Assembly: GCA_016929775.1 (NCBI GenBank)
Contig: JAFGIE010000048.1
Span: 1-12,605 of the forward strand
Direction: 5' to 3'
Source of the DNA: Anaerolineae bacterium
Lineage (GTDB): Bacteria > Chloroflexota > Anaerolineae > JAFGEY01
Length of the DNA: 12,605 nucleotides
Shown piece by piece: positions 1-6,499 of this stretch. A program made the translations under genes and the position numbers. The notes under the pieces are model-generated. The model was not told the DNA's origin. It searched no databases and was given only the letters and a program-made list of their open reading frames with translations. Position 1 is the first letter of the stretch. Each line of letters begins with the position of its first letter.

Positions 1-533
1 CCGCACGTTCAGTTGACCTAATGATCCTTAAAATTCCGCCCCCTTGGCGATCCAGGTGGGACGGCAGCTGCGCGCAGAACAGCACACAAGTCGTAGCGGT
101 CAATGCCCTACGGATCCCGACAGCTAGTCCCTCGCTGAACCGCGATACGCCAACTGACGTCTGCGCGCTTGCCATCCCCTCTGCTTTGGGTTACAATATG
201 CGCGCACTTGACCGGCGCCGCGCTCGTGCGCGCCGACCCCATCCAGGCGAGGAAGCACACACCGCTCTTGCGTCCCTCCACCCACTGGGAGTCAGGAGCA
301 CACGCTTCCTTTCTGCCGATCGTAGCCCCCGCGGGCTGCAGCGCATAGGACACCGTTTCTAGGACGTTCACTGGTTCGCGCATCGAGCGGTCTCGCTCAG
401 TGCGTTTGTGGGTCCATACCGGTCACTCGAGGCGCACCATCGCCGCCAGCCGATGCAAGCGCGGTCGCGGTGCGCGTTTCCGCGTACGACGGGACAGCCC
501 CAAGCCGCCCACGTGATGTCGAGGAGAAGCAAG
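1..533. other. Non-coding region upstream of dnaA
   Basis: No convincing gene is visible here. Open frames on both strands give arginine- and proline-rich translations without recognisable motifs. No DnaA box (TTATCCACA or close variants) was found, so the origin is on the downstream side of dnaA. The supported content is one promoter on the plus strand and the dnaA ribosome binding site at 522-526. The left edge may belong to the intergenic space of a gene outside the window; this cannot be judged. Confidence 0.6.
169..197 (+). promoter_or_regulatory. Candidate dnaA promoter
   Basis: TTGCCA (169-174) and TACAAT (192-197) are separated by exactly 17 bp, a good housekeeping-sigma promoter. 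Transcription would start near 204, leaving a leader of about 330 nt before the dnaA start at 534. It is the best promoter found upstream of dnaA; a closer, weaker one cannot be excluded. Confidence 0.6.
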
Positions 534-1910
534 ATGCAGGACGCTCAGACCATCTGGAACGCCGCATTGGGCGAGCTCGAGCTGCAGATGACCAAGGCGA
601 CCTTTAACACCTGGCTCAAGCCCACCAGCGTAGTCTCCTGGCAGGAGGACGACTTTGTCCTCGGCGCACCAAACGGATACATCAAGGATTGGCTGGAGAA
701 CCGCCTGCGCACGCCGATCCAGCGTACCCTGAACGGCATCATCGGGCAGCCAGTGAACGTGCAGTTCGTGGTCTGGGCAGAGGAGCAGGACATCGATCAG
801 GAGGATCCACTCCCACTGCTGAGTAGGCCCGATACGGCGCAAGGCGACACACAACTGAGCCAACCACGCGCCATGCCCAACGGGTACGACCGCATGCCGC
901 TCAACCCGCGCTATACGTTTGAGACGTTCGTCGTCGGGCCGAGCAATCGCCTCGCGCACGCGGCGGCGCTCGCCGTCAGCGACATGCCCGCCGGCGCCTA
1001 CAACCCCCTCTTCCTGTACGGCGGCGTAGGTCTGGGCAAGACGCATCTCCTCCACGCGATCGGGCATAGCTGCCAGCGCAAGAACCTACAGGTGCTCTAT
1101 GTCTCCTCGGAGCAGTTCACCAACGACCTGATCAACGCGATCCGGACGCATAACACGGAGGACTTTCGGCTCAAGTACCGCAGCACCGACATCCTGTTGA
1201 TCGACGACATCCAGTTCATCGCAGGCAAGGAAAGCACGCAAGAAGAGTTCTTTCACACCTTCAACACCCTGCACGCCGCCAACAAGCAGATCGTCCTGAC
1301 CAGCGACCGCGCGCCCAAGGCGATCCCGACCCTAGAAGAGCGCCTCCGCTCCCGCTTCGAGTGGGGGCTCCTGGCAGACATCCAGGCGCCCGACCTCGAG
1401 ACCCGTATCGCGATCCTGCAGTTCAAAGCGGAGACACAGCCGATCCCGATCCCAGAGGAGCTGCTCAACCTGATCGCACAACGCGTCGTGAGTAACATCC
1501 GCGAACTAGAGGGCGCACTCAACAAGCTCGTCGCACACAGCACGCTGACCCGCATCCCACCGAACGAGGAGCAGCTCGAAGAGACGCTGCAGGACATCAT
1601 CGAGGTGCCCAAGACCCTCTCGCCGGAGCAGGTGATCAAAGCCGTAGCAGGTTTCTACCACGTCAGCGAGGAAGACCTGTGCGGGCGCAGGCGGCACCAG
1701 GAAATCGTGCGCCCACGCCAGGTGGCGATGTACCTGGCGCGCACAGAGACACAGGCATCTCTCCCCGAGATCGGGACGGCGATCGGCGGACGAGACCACA
1801 CCACCGTGATCTATGGCGTCGAGAAAATCGAGGGGCAGCTGGAAGAGGATCCGACGCTTCGCCGCGAGATCATCGCCATCCAAGAGCAACTATACAGCGG
1901 GTCCCACTAG
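534..1910 (+). CDS. dnaA: Chromosomal replication initiator protein DnaA
   Basis: DnaA is the AAA+ initiator that binds DnaA boxes at oriC and opens the duplex. The frame stays open upstream, but ATG at 534 is chosen because AGGAG (522-526) sits 7 nt before it and the protein then begins MQDAQTIWNAALGELELQM, the usual domain I start. That gives 458 aa, normal for the family. Domain I (about 1-85) is followed by a short polar linker. The AAA+ domain carries Walker A GGVGLGKT (163-170), Walker B with DD at 224-225, and the RLRSRFEWG region expected to supply the arginine finger. The C-terminal DNA-binding domain has the signature GGRDHTTV (418-425). All key residues are intact. The gene lies directly beside the origin-like region and is not followed by dnaN within this window. 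Function is near certain; the start is well supported. Confidence 0.98.
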   Translation: MQDAQTIWNAALGELELQMTKATFNTWLKPTSVVSWQEDDFVLGAPNGYIKDWLENRLRTPIQRTLNGIIGQPVNVQFVVWAEEQDIDQEDPLPLLSRPDTAQGDTQLSQPRAMPNGYDRMPLNPRYTFETFVVGPSNRLAHAAALAVSDMPAGAYNPLFLYGGVGLGKTHLLHAIGHSCQRKNLQVLYVSSEQFTNDLINAIRTHNTEDFRLKYRSTDILLIDDIQFIAGKESTQEEFFHTFNTLHAANKQIVLTSDRAPKAIPTLEERLRSRFEWGLLADIQAPDLETRIAILQFKAETQPIPIPEELLNLIAQRVVSNIRELEGALNKLVAHSTLTRIPPNEEQLEETLQDIIEVPKTLSPEQVIKAVAGFYHVSEEDLCGRRRHQEIVRPRQVAMYLARTETQASLPEIGTAIGGRDHTTVIYGVEKIEGQLEEDPTLRREIIAIQEQLYSGSH

Positions 1911-1963
1911 CAGCATCCCACATCACACAACAGAGCGAAAAGAACGTTTCCTCTGCTCAGCAA

Positions 1964-1996
1964 CGTCCTGGAATGCGTACTGTACATTCCAGGACG
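1964..1996. repeat. Perfect 12-bp inverted repeat after dnaA
   Basis: CGTCCTGGAATG (1964-1975) and its exact reverse complement CATTCCAGGACG (1985-1996) flank a 9-nt loop, CGTACTGTA. The repeat begins 54 nt after the dnaA stop. As RNA it would be a strong hairpin, but no T-run follows on either strand, so it is not a standard intrinsic terminator. It may end dnaA transcription in another way, or be a binding site for a dimeric protein at the edge of oriC. The symmetry is seen directly; the role is inferred. Confidence 0.6.
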
Positions 1997-2036
1997 ATTC
2001 GTGTCCCGATCTTGCCTCTGCGATACGATGCAAATG

Positions 2037-2086
2037 TGTGGATAAGTCGCCGAGAACTGTGGACAGAAGTGAGTAACTGGGGATAA
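2037..2086 (-). promoter_or_regulatory. DnaA box cluster proximal to dnaA
   Basis: TGTGGATAA at 2037-2045 is the exact reverse complement of the consensus box TTATCCACA. TGTGGACAG at 2059-2067 differs at two positions and TGGGGATAA at 2078-2086 at one. Starts are 22 and 19 bp apart, about two helical turns each, so bound DnaA molecules would lie on roughly the same face. All three have the same orientation. The first box is certain as a motif; the others are likely weaker sites. Confidence 0.85.
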
Positions 2087-2197
2087 CGCGACGCGCTGCA
2101 GGACCCGGGCTCCATGTCCAGCACTACCCGTTGTGCTCACACCCGCCCCCCCACAAGAGACGGTATGCCCGGTTATGGTCAAGCCAATCGAGTCCAG

Positions 2198-2239
2198 TTA
2201 TCCCACGCGGTATCCCAAGCTATCCCCCTCATATCCCCA
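2198..2239 (+). repeat. Phased array of TATCCC motifs (weak DnaA sites)
   Basis: TATCCC occurs at 2199, 2211, 2221 and 2232, spaced 12, 10 and 11 bp. The 9-mers around them (TTATCCCAC, GTATCCCAA, CTATCCCCC, ATATCCCCA) share the left part of the DnaA box. They also resemble TTATCCCCA, the complement of the single-mismatch box at 2078-2086. One helical turn per motif fits closely packed DnaA on one face of the helix. A further partial box, GGATCCACA, follows at 2266-2274. The repetition is visible; the DnaA binding is inferred. Confidence 0.65.
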
Positions 2240-2338
2240 ACCCGCTCTGCTTGCCCGCCGGCGCCGGATCCACAAGCTGTAGGGTCTGTTCACGTCGCCC
2301 AAGGTACACGTTGGTCACAACAAGTAGGAGGGCCCCCG

Positions 2339-2377
2339 TTGTCCACTTTTCCCCAGGCCCTACTACTAATACTACAT
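2339..2377 (+). other. Basal unwinding element: DnaA boxes, GC spacer, DnaA-trio
   Basis: Two box-like 9-mers, TTGTCCACT (2339-2347) and TTTTCCCCA (2347-2355), each two mismatches from consensus, lead into a GC spacer (2356-2359). Then come CTA trinucleotides: CTA CTA CTA ATA CTA (2360-2374). The complementary strand reads 3'-GAT GAT GAT TAT GAT-5', close to the published DnaA-trio consensus 3'-(G/A)A(T/A)-5', along which DnaA forms a filament on single strands. Orientation and spacing resemble the B. subtilis origin, where a box is followed by a GC-rich step and CTACTATTA-type sequence. Unwinding would proceed rightward into AT-richer DNA up to about 2396. Confidence 0.75.
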
Positions 2378-2441
2378 ACATGATCCTATAGAGAGAAAAG
2401 GGGATATCTATGGAGAGGAAAACCCTCCTGCAGAACGCGTG

Positions 2442-3896
2442 CTATCTGCTCTTGCAGTACGCAAGCGCAGTGGGAAGGTCTGGGAATGTGGCGCGTGGAT
2501 CTATGGGCAAGGCGAGATCGCTCAGGAGATCAGCCACTGCAGGCTGGATGCCGACCCAGCCGATCTGCGTACCCAGCAGTGCCGCTGCCTCCATGCCCTG
2601 CAGCAAGGCTGTCGCACTCGCCTCGGGGAGGACAGAGACTGCGCTCAAGTCGAGCAGGGCCACGCGCGCGTGGTGTGTGCGCACACGTTCCAGCAGCCCC
2701 GCCACGAGGCGCGCGGTGCGCGCCGGCTCCAGGGCCCCGGCAAGGGCGAGGACCAGCACGCCATCGCCCAGGTCGACTGCCGGTCCCCACGCGTTGCTGA
2801 GCGCGTCTTCTATCGTCTCATGCGCGCGTCGCGCCTGGCTGAGTTGGTGTTGGCACATCCGCAGTGCCGTGGTCTCGGTTAGGCCAAGCGTCTTGCCGAT
2901 CGAAAGCCCTGCTGCGTCGCGGATCGGAGCTACCTGGACCTGGACGTAGACCGGGCCTGCCGGGCTTTGCATCGCGATCTCGGTCTGGTAGGGCGCAGGA
3001 TGCACTGCGATGGCGTAGGAGAGGGCTTCGAGCAGATCCGGCGGGATCGCCCTTGCCGCAAACAGGGCTGTGTAGGACGCATAGCGCACAGCTTGACCGT
3101 CGATCCCGAGGATCCGGGCGGCAGACGGGTTGACGTCTAGGATGTTGCCGGCGCTGTCGAGGACAACCCATCCCTGTGTGTCTTTTGCTGTGCGCTGGGT
3201 GGCGGCGCGCAGCAGCGGCGCAAAGCACGCGCGCAAGATGACGTAGCCCAGTATGAGGGCAAGCGCCAGGTCCGCCACGGAGGTGAGGCCCGTAAAGGGG
3301 CGCTCGGTCCGCGCAACTGCGAGGTGCGAGGCCAAGGGCAGCAGGATCGCGAGTAGCAAGCCTGCGCCGGTAAAGACCTGTCGTTGGCGGTCCTGGCGCC
3401 ACAACACCATGACGAGCCCCCCCCACGTCCCGCCCAGAGGGATCAGGCGGACGAGCTGCGGAATGAGGTGTAGCGCGCTGTACGAGAGCGCGTACCCTTG
3501 TCCGGGAAGCAGCACAAGGTCGCGGTACAGGACCGTCGTACGCCCGGAGAGGTCAAAGGCTGCGATGACGGCGACGACGCTGTGGAAAAGCAGGCTGCTT
3601 GCGGTGATGGCGTGTACCCAAGGAGGGGGCTCGCCCTGGGCGATCATGTCCACGACGAGGAGCCATACAAGGAGGTCCGGGAGCGGATAGGCTACAACGT
3701 AGCGCAATCCCGCCAACCACCGCACGCTTGCCTGTGCGCCTGTGTACGAGAGGAGCAGCAGGGCGCCTGCGTGGAGGACCGTGCAACACAGAAAGGCGGC
3801 AAAGAGGCGATGGCTCGTCGTGCGCGGGCGCGCGGCATAGGCAGCGGTGAGCAGTGCGACCGAGAGCGCGAGCGGTACCACGGGCCAATATGCCAT
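2442..3896 (-). CDS. Membrane sensor protein: 7TM, PAS and RsbR-like STAS domains
   Basis: A 484-aa protein without kinase or phosphatase domain. Residues 5-225 form about seven hydrophobic helices, like the N-terminal 7TM regions of some sensor kinases. A PAS domain follows (about 237-345; LDSAGNILDVNPSAARILG at 246-264). The STAS domain (about 375-482) has the RsbR-type pattern DLSAVSVL and GIQPAVADLL. RsbR proteins are stressosome scaffolds that control sigma-B-like or cyclase outputs through Ser/Thr phosphorylation. Aligned by eye with RsbR, the two phosphothreonine positions are Glu425 and Leu457, so classic phospho-switching may be lost. The start is supported by AGGAGG (complement of 3905-3910), 8 nt from ATG. 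It has its own promoter and is transcribed toward oriC. Domains are fairly sure; ligand, partner and output are unknown. Confidence 0.82.
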   Translation of the reverse strand: MAYWPVVPLALSVALLTAAYAARPRTTSHRLFAAFLCCTVLHAGALLLLSYTGAQASVRWLAGLRYVVAYPLPDLLVWLLVVDMIAQGEPPPWVHAITASSLLFHSVVAVIAAFDLSGRTTVLYRDLVLLPGQGYALSYSALHLIPQLVRLIPLGGTWGGLVMVLWRQDRQRQVFTGAGLLLAILLPLASHLAVARTERPFTGLTSVADLALALILGYVILRACFAPLLRAATQRTAKDTQGWVVLDSAGNILDVNPSAARILGIDGQAVRYASYTALFAARAIPPDLLEALSYAIAVHPAPYQTEIAMQSPAGPVYVQVQVAPIRDAAGLSIGKTLGLTETTALRMCQHQLSQARRAHETIEDALSNAWGPAVDLGDGVLVLALAGALEPARTARLVAGLLERVRTHHARVALLDLSAVSVLPEASATALLQGMEAAALLGTQIGWVGIQPAVADLLSDLALPIDPRATFPDLPTALAYCKSR

Positions 3897-3952
3897 GCGC
3901 AGGTCCTCCTCGCCTGTAGCGGCTGCGTGTGGCGCAGGCGCGACGGAGCTCC

Positions 3953-3963
3953 ATTATACCACA
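3953..3963 (-). promoter_or_regulatory. Extended -10 promoter of the 7TM-PAS-STAS gene
   Basis: The minus strand reads TGTGGTATAAT, a perfect TATAAT -10 (3953-3958) with the TGn extension. No good -35 is present; TTCGGT (3977-3982, 18-bp spacing) is the best and overlaps the end of the upstream HAD gene. Extended -10 promoters can work without a -35. Transcription would start near 3946, about 50 nt before the start codon. Confidence 0.65.
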
Positions 3964-3974
3964 GTCACCGGACG

Positions 3975-4796
3975 CTACCGAATTGGGGTAGTGTGGTCGA
4001 GGATGTGCCGCTCGACCGCCCAAGCCAGTCCATCTGCGGCAAAGGGGGGCGCGACGACGTCCGCCGCTGCGCGCGCACGGTCTGTGCCATCCCCCATGGC
4101 GACGCCCAGCCCCGCCCAAGCCAGCATGTCGACGTCGTTATCTCCGTCGCCGACGGCGATCACCTCGTGTCGTGCGATCCCGCAGTGCGCGCAGAGCCAG
4201 GCCAAAGCCGCCGACTTGGAGCTCTGGGGCATCACATCGACGCCGAAAGGATGGGAAAAGAGCACGCGCACCCGGTCGCCGTAGCGTGCCTGTGCGCCGG
4301 CATAGACAGCGGCGAGGCGTTCGTGGTCGAGGCTGGTGTTCAGGATGATCTCGACCTGCTCGGGCAAGATCGAGAGGACGTCTGGGGCATAGACAGAGTG
4401 GTCGCCGGTCGTATAGACGGCAAAGTCGGCGATGACCTCGCCGGGCAGGGCGTTGTGATAGACCACATCGCCGTCGAACACGAGCTGCCGGACCGCTTGC
4501 CGTTGCAGCCAGGCAACGATCTCTGCCGCGAGAGAGCAGGGCAGTGTCTGGCGGTGGATCGTCTCTCCGGTTCGTGCGGATCGGATGCTGCCGCCGTGGT
4601 TGCAGATCAGCGGCGTGTCCAGTCCCAACGCCTCGGCGATCGGGCGCGCGCGGCGGTAGGCGCGTCCGGTGACGAGGCAGACCGTGACGCCTGCTGCGGC
4701 TGCGGCGCGGATCGCGCCGACCACGCGCTGCGTGGGCGGGTTGGGAAAGCGCACCAGGGTGTCATCGATGTCACAGGCAAGGAGCCGATAGCTCAT
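3975..4796 (-). CDS. HAD-superfamily Cof-type phosphatase (second tandem copy)
   Basis: A 273-aa cytoplasmic Cof/YidA-type HAD hydrolase, a group that dephosphorylates small phosphorylated metabolites. All four HAD motifs are visible: CDIDDTL with Asp9 (nucleophile) and Asp11, LVTGR with Thr43, Lys194 in QSSKSAAL, and GDGDND (216-221). The large insert between motifs II and III is the type-IIB cap that sets substrate choice. The ATG is at 4794-4796; its ATGA overlaps the TGA of the preceding HAD gene by 4 nt, so translation is probably coupled and this start is preferred over longer in-frame options. The C-terminus (GVAMGDGTDRARAAADVVAPP) closely parallels that of its neighbour, pointing to tandem duplication. 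Substrate is not predictable from sequence. Confidence 0.9.
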   Translation of the reverse strand: MSYRLLACDIDDTLVRFPNPPTQRVVGAIRAAAAAGVTVCLVTGRAYRRARPIAEALGLDTPLICNHGGSIRSARTGETIHRQTLPCSLAAEIVAWLQRQAVRQLVFDGDVVYHNALPGEVIADFAVYTTGDHSVYAPDVLSILPEQVEIILNTSLDHERLAAVYAGAQARYGDRVRVLFSHPFGVDVMPQSSKSAALAWLCAHCGIARHEVIAVGDGDNDVDMLAWAGLGVAMGDGTDRARAAADVVAPPFAADGLAWAVERHILDHTTPIR

Positions 4797-5599
4797 GTGT
4801 GCACGCGTTCTATGTAGCGTTCGATCGCCCATGCCGCGCCGTCCATCTCTTGCGGCGGGGCGATCACGTCTGCTGCGGCTTTGACGTCGGGCGATGCGTT
4901 GCCCATGGCGACGCCAATGCCCGCCCATTCTACCATCGAACGATCGTTGCCGCTGTCTCCGAGGGCCATCACCTCGTCGCGGTGTAGGCCCATGCGGCGC
5001 GCCAACTGTGCCACGGCATTGCCCTTGGACACCTCGGCAGCCAAGCCCTCGACGAACCAGGCGTGCGAACGCATGACCTGGAATTGGCCTGCAGCCCGCG
5101 TGCGCAGCGCGTGCTCGATCTGATCGGCCTGATCCTGATCGGCGGCGGCGATGATGAACTTGATCGGGTCGCTCGGCAGGGCAGCCATCAGGTCGGCGAC
5201 CTGGTGCACAGGTAGGCTGAACCAACGGTCATAGAAGGCCTGATCGCGCTGCATGGTAGCCACATAGATCTGATCGTCGTGGTAGACCGAGATCTCCCAT
5301 CCGGCGCTTTCGCAGAGGGCGATCGCAGTCCGGAGGTGCTCCCGGGGCATGGCGCGGCGATAGAGCAACGTCCCATCGGGGAGCACGATCTCTGCGCCCT
5401 GGTAGCAGATCAGGGGCGCATCGATCCCCAGTTGCGCGGCAAAACGCCGTGTCGTGGGATAGCCGCGCCCGGTGGCAATGGTCACGGTCACCCCGGCGCG
5501 CCGGGCACGGTCGATGGCCTGGCGCAGCCGGAGCGAGATGGTCAGGTTGGCGTCGACCAGAGTGCCGTCGAGGTCGGACACGATCAGCTTGATCGGCAT
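4793..5599 (-). CDS. HAD-superfamily Cof-type phosphatase (first tandem copy)
   Basis: A 268-aa HAD hydrolase of the Cof family. Motif I is SDLDGTLVD with Asp9 and Asp11, motif II IATGR (Thr43), motif III Lys192 in EVSKGNAV, and motif IV GDSGND (214-219); all catalytic residues are present. Length is typical. The gene starts 9 nt after the prmC stop, with AGAGGA (complement of 5605-5610) as ribosome binding site, and ends by a 4-nt overlap with the next HAD gene, so it is the third gene of the prfA operon. Such phosphatases act on sugar phosphates, nucleotides or flavin and pyridoxal phosphates; nothing here picks one. A direct role in translation termination is not implied by the family. Confidence 0.92.
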   Translation of the reverse strand: MPIKLIVSDLDGTLVDANLTISLRLRQAIDRARRAGVTVTIATGRGYPTTRRFAAQLGIDAPLICYQGAEIVLPDGTLLYRRAMPREHLRTAIALCESAGWEISVYHDDQIYVATMQRDQAFYDRWFSLPVHQVADLMAALPSDPIKFIIAAADQDQADQIEHALRTRAAGQFQVMRSHAWFVEGLAAEVSKGNAVAQLARRMGLHRDEVMALGDSGNDRSMVEWAGIGVAMGNASPDVKAAADVIAPPQEMDGAAWAIERYIERVHT

Positions 5600-5608
5600 G
5601 AGGTTCCT

Positions 5609-6499
5609 CTATCCAGGGCGGATATCGCGCGGCGCGCCCGGCAGGTCGATGCGGACGATGCGATCGTGTCCCGCATCGTCCGGGTAGAGGGCGATCTGTG
5701 CCCCAGGGTAGGCGGCACGGGCGAGCGAGCGGGCGGCAGCCCCTTGCGTGGCGCCGATCTCGAGCAGGATCCGTGCGCGCGCCGCCAGCTTGTCATGTGC
5801 TGTGTCCAAGAGCGCACGGATGGCATCTAGCCCATCCGAGCCGGCGACGAGGGCGGAACGGGGTTCGTACAGGCGGATCTCTGGGGGCAGCGCCGCGTAC
5901 TCGGCCTCGCTCACGTAGGGCAGGTTGGCGACCACGACATCTGCGCGCACGGGCAGTGGCGTGAGCAGATTCCCCTGCAGGAAGGTGATTCGCCGTGCGA
6001 CCTGGCAACGCCGCGCGTTCGCACGCGCGATGTCGAGCGCGGCGGGCGAGCGGTCGATGGCATATACGTCTGCGTGGGGGGCACGTGCGGCGATCCCGAT
6101 CGCGATCGCGCCGCTGCCTGTCCCCACGTCGACGATGCGGGGGTGGGACCCGCGCAGGGCGGCAGCCAGGGCGTGCTCGACGAGCGCCTCGGTCTCTGGG
6201 CGCGGGATGAGCACGTCGGGGGAGACCATCAGGTCAAAGTCGAGGAACGCGCGCGATCCGACGAGGTAGGCGACCGGTTCGTGCTGCGCGCGGCGCGCGA
6301 TCAGGCGCCGGTAGTCGTCCTCTTCGGGCGAGGTGAGTCTGCGCTCTGGGTGCACAAAGAGATCGGTCGCCGTGCCGTGCAAGACGTGTGCGAGCAGGAT
6401 CCGGGAAGCGAGCACGGGCTCGCTCGTCTCCGCGAGTTGCCCAGTCGCCCAGCGCAGGGCGTCGTCGACGCGCCAGAGATCGACGTGCGTTTGCGTCAT
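5609..6499 (-). CDS. prmC: Release factor glutamine methyltransferase PrmC
   Basis: PrmC (HemK) methylates the glutamine of the GGQ motif in release factors using S-adenosylmethionine, which speeds peptide release. The 296-aa protein has an N-terminal helical domain (about 1-75), the family stretch PVAYLVGSRAFLDFDL (75-90) leading into VLIPRPETE (96-104), SAM-binding VDVGTGSGAIAI (123-134), and a catalytic-loop motif NLPY (192-195). The usual motif is NPPY; the Leu variant keeps the Asn and the ProTyr pair. Its ATG overlaps the prfA TGA by one base (TGATG), implying coupled translation with the release factor it modifies. No strong Shine-Dalgarno precedes it, as expected for coupling. Length and context are typical; identification is secure. 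Confidence 0.95.
   Translation of the reverse strand: MTQTHVDLWRVDDALRWATGQLAETSEPVLASRILLAHVLHGTATDLFVHPERRLTSPEEDDYRRLIARRAQHEPVAYLVGSRAFLDFDLMVSPDVLIPRPETEALVEHALAAALRGSHPRIVDVGTGSGAIAIGIAARAPHADVYAIDRSPAALDIARANARRCQVARRITFLQGNLLTPLPVRADVVVANLPYVSEAEYAALPPEIRLYEPRSALVAGSDGLDAIRALLDTAHDKLAARARILLEIGATQGAAARSLARAAYPGAQIALYPDDAGHDRIVRIDLPGAPRDIRPG

Larger units (their letters stand above)
2037..2390. other. oriC: Replication origin oriC
   Basis: This non-coding stretch between dnaA and the next gene combines the parts of a bacterial origin: a perfect DnaA box, several near-consensus boxes, a phased array of TATCCC motifs, and a box/GC-spacer/trinucleotide arrangement leading into AT-richer sequence. 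Boxes next to dnaA read TGTGGATAA on the plus strand, while those toward the unwinding side read TTATCC, so the two groups face each other. Position next to dnaA supports the call. Exact borders are uncertain; the inverted repeat at 1964-1996 may belong to it. GC-skew of the full chromosome would be the simplest confirmation. Confidence 0.88.

Noticed and set aside
21..383. Open frames on both strands upstream of dnaA
   Set aside because: The translations are arginine- and proline-rich with no motif, no good ribosome binding site, and they overlap each other and the candidate dnaA promoter.
408..533. Upstream extension of the dnaA frame
   Set aside because: The extra 42 residues do not resemble DnaA domain I, and a clear Shine-Dalgarno precedes the ATG at 534.
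423..1067. Minus-strand open frame opposite dnaA
   Set aside because: It is a shadow of the conserved DnaA coding sequence, without start signals of its own.
2431..2464. Imperfect hairpin at the end of the STAS gene as terminator
   Set aside because: The stems are short and interrupted, partly coding, and no T-run follows on the minus strand.
3498..4817. Long plus-strand open frame opposite the STAS and HAD genes
   Set aside because: It is an antisense shadow caused by high GC; the minus-strand genes carry complete family motifs and ribosome binding sites.
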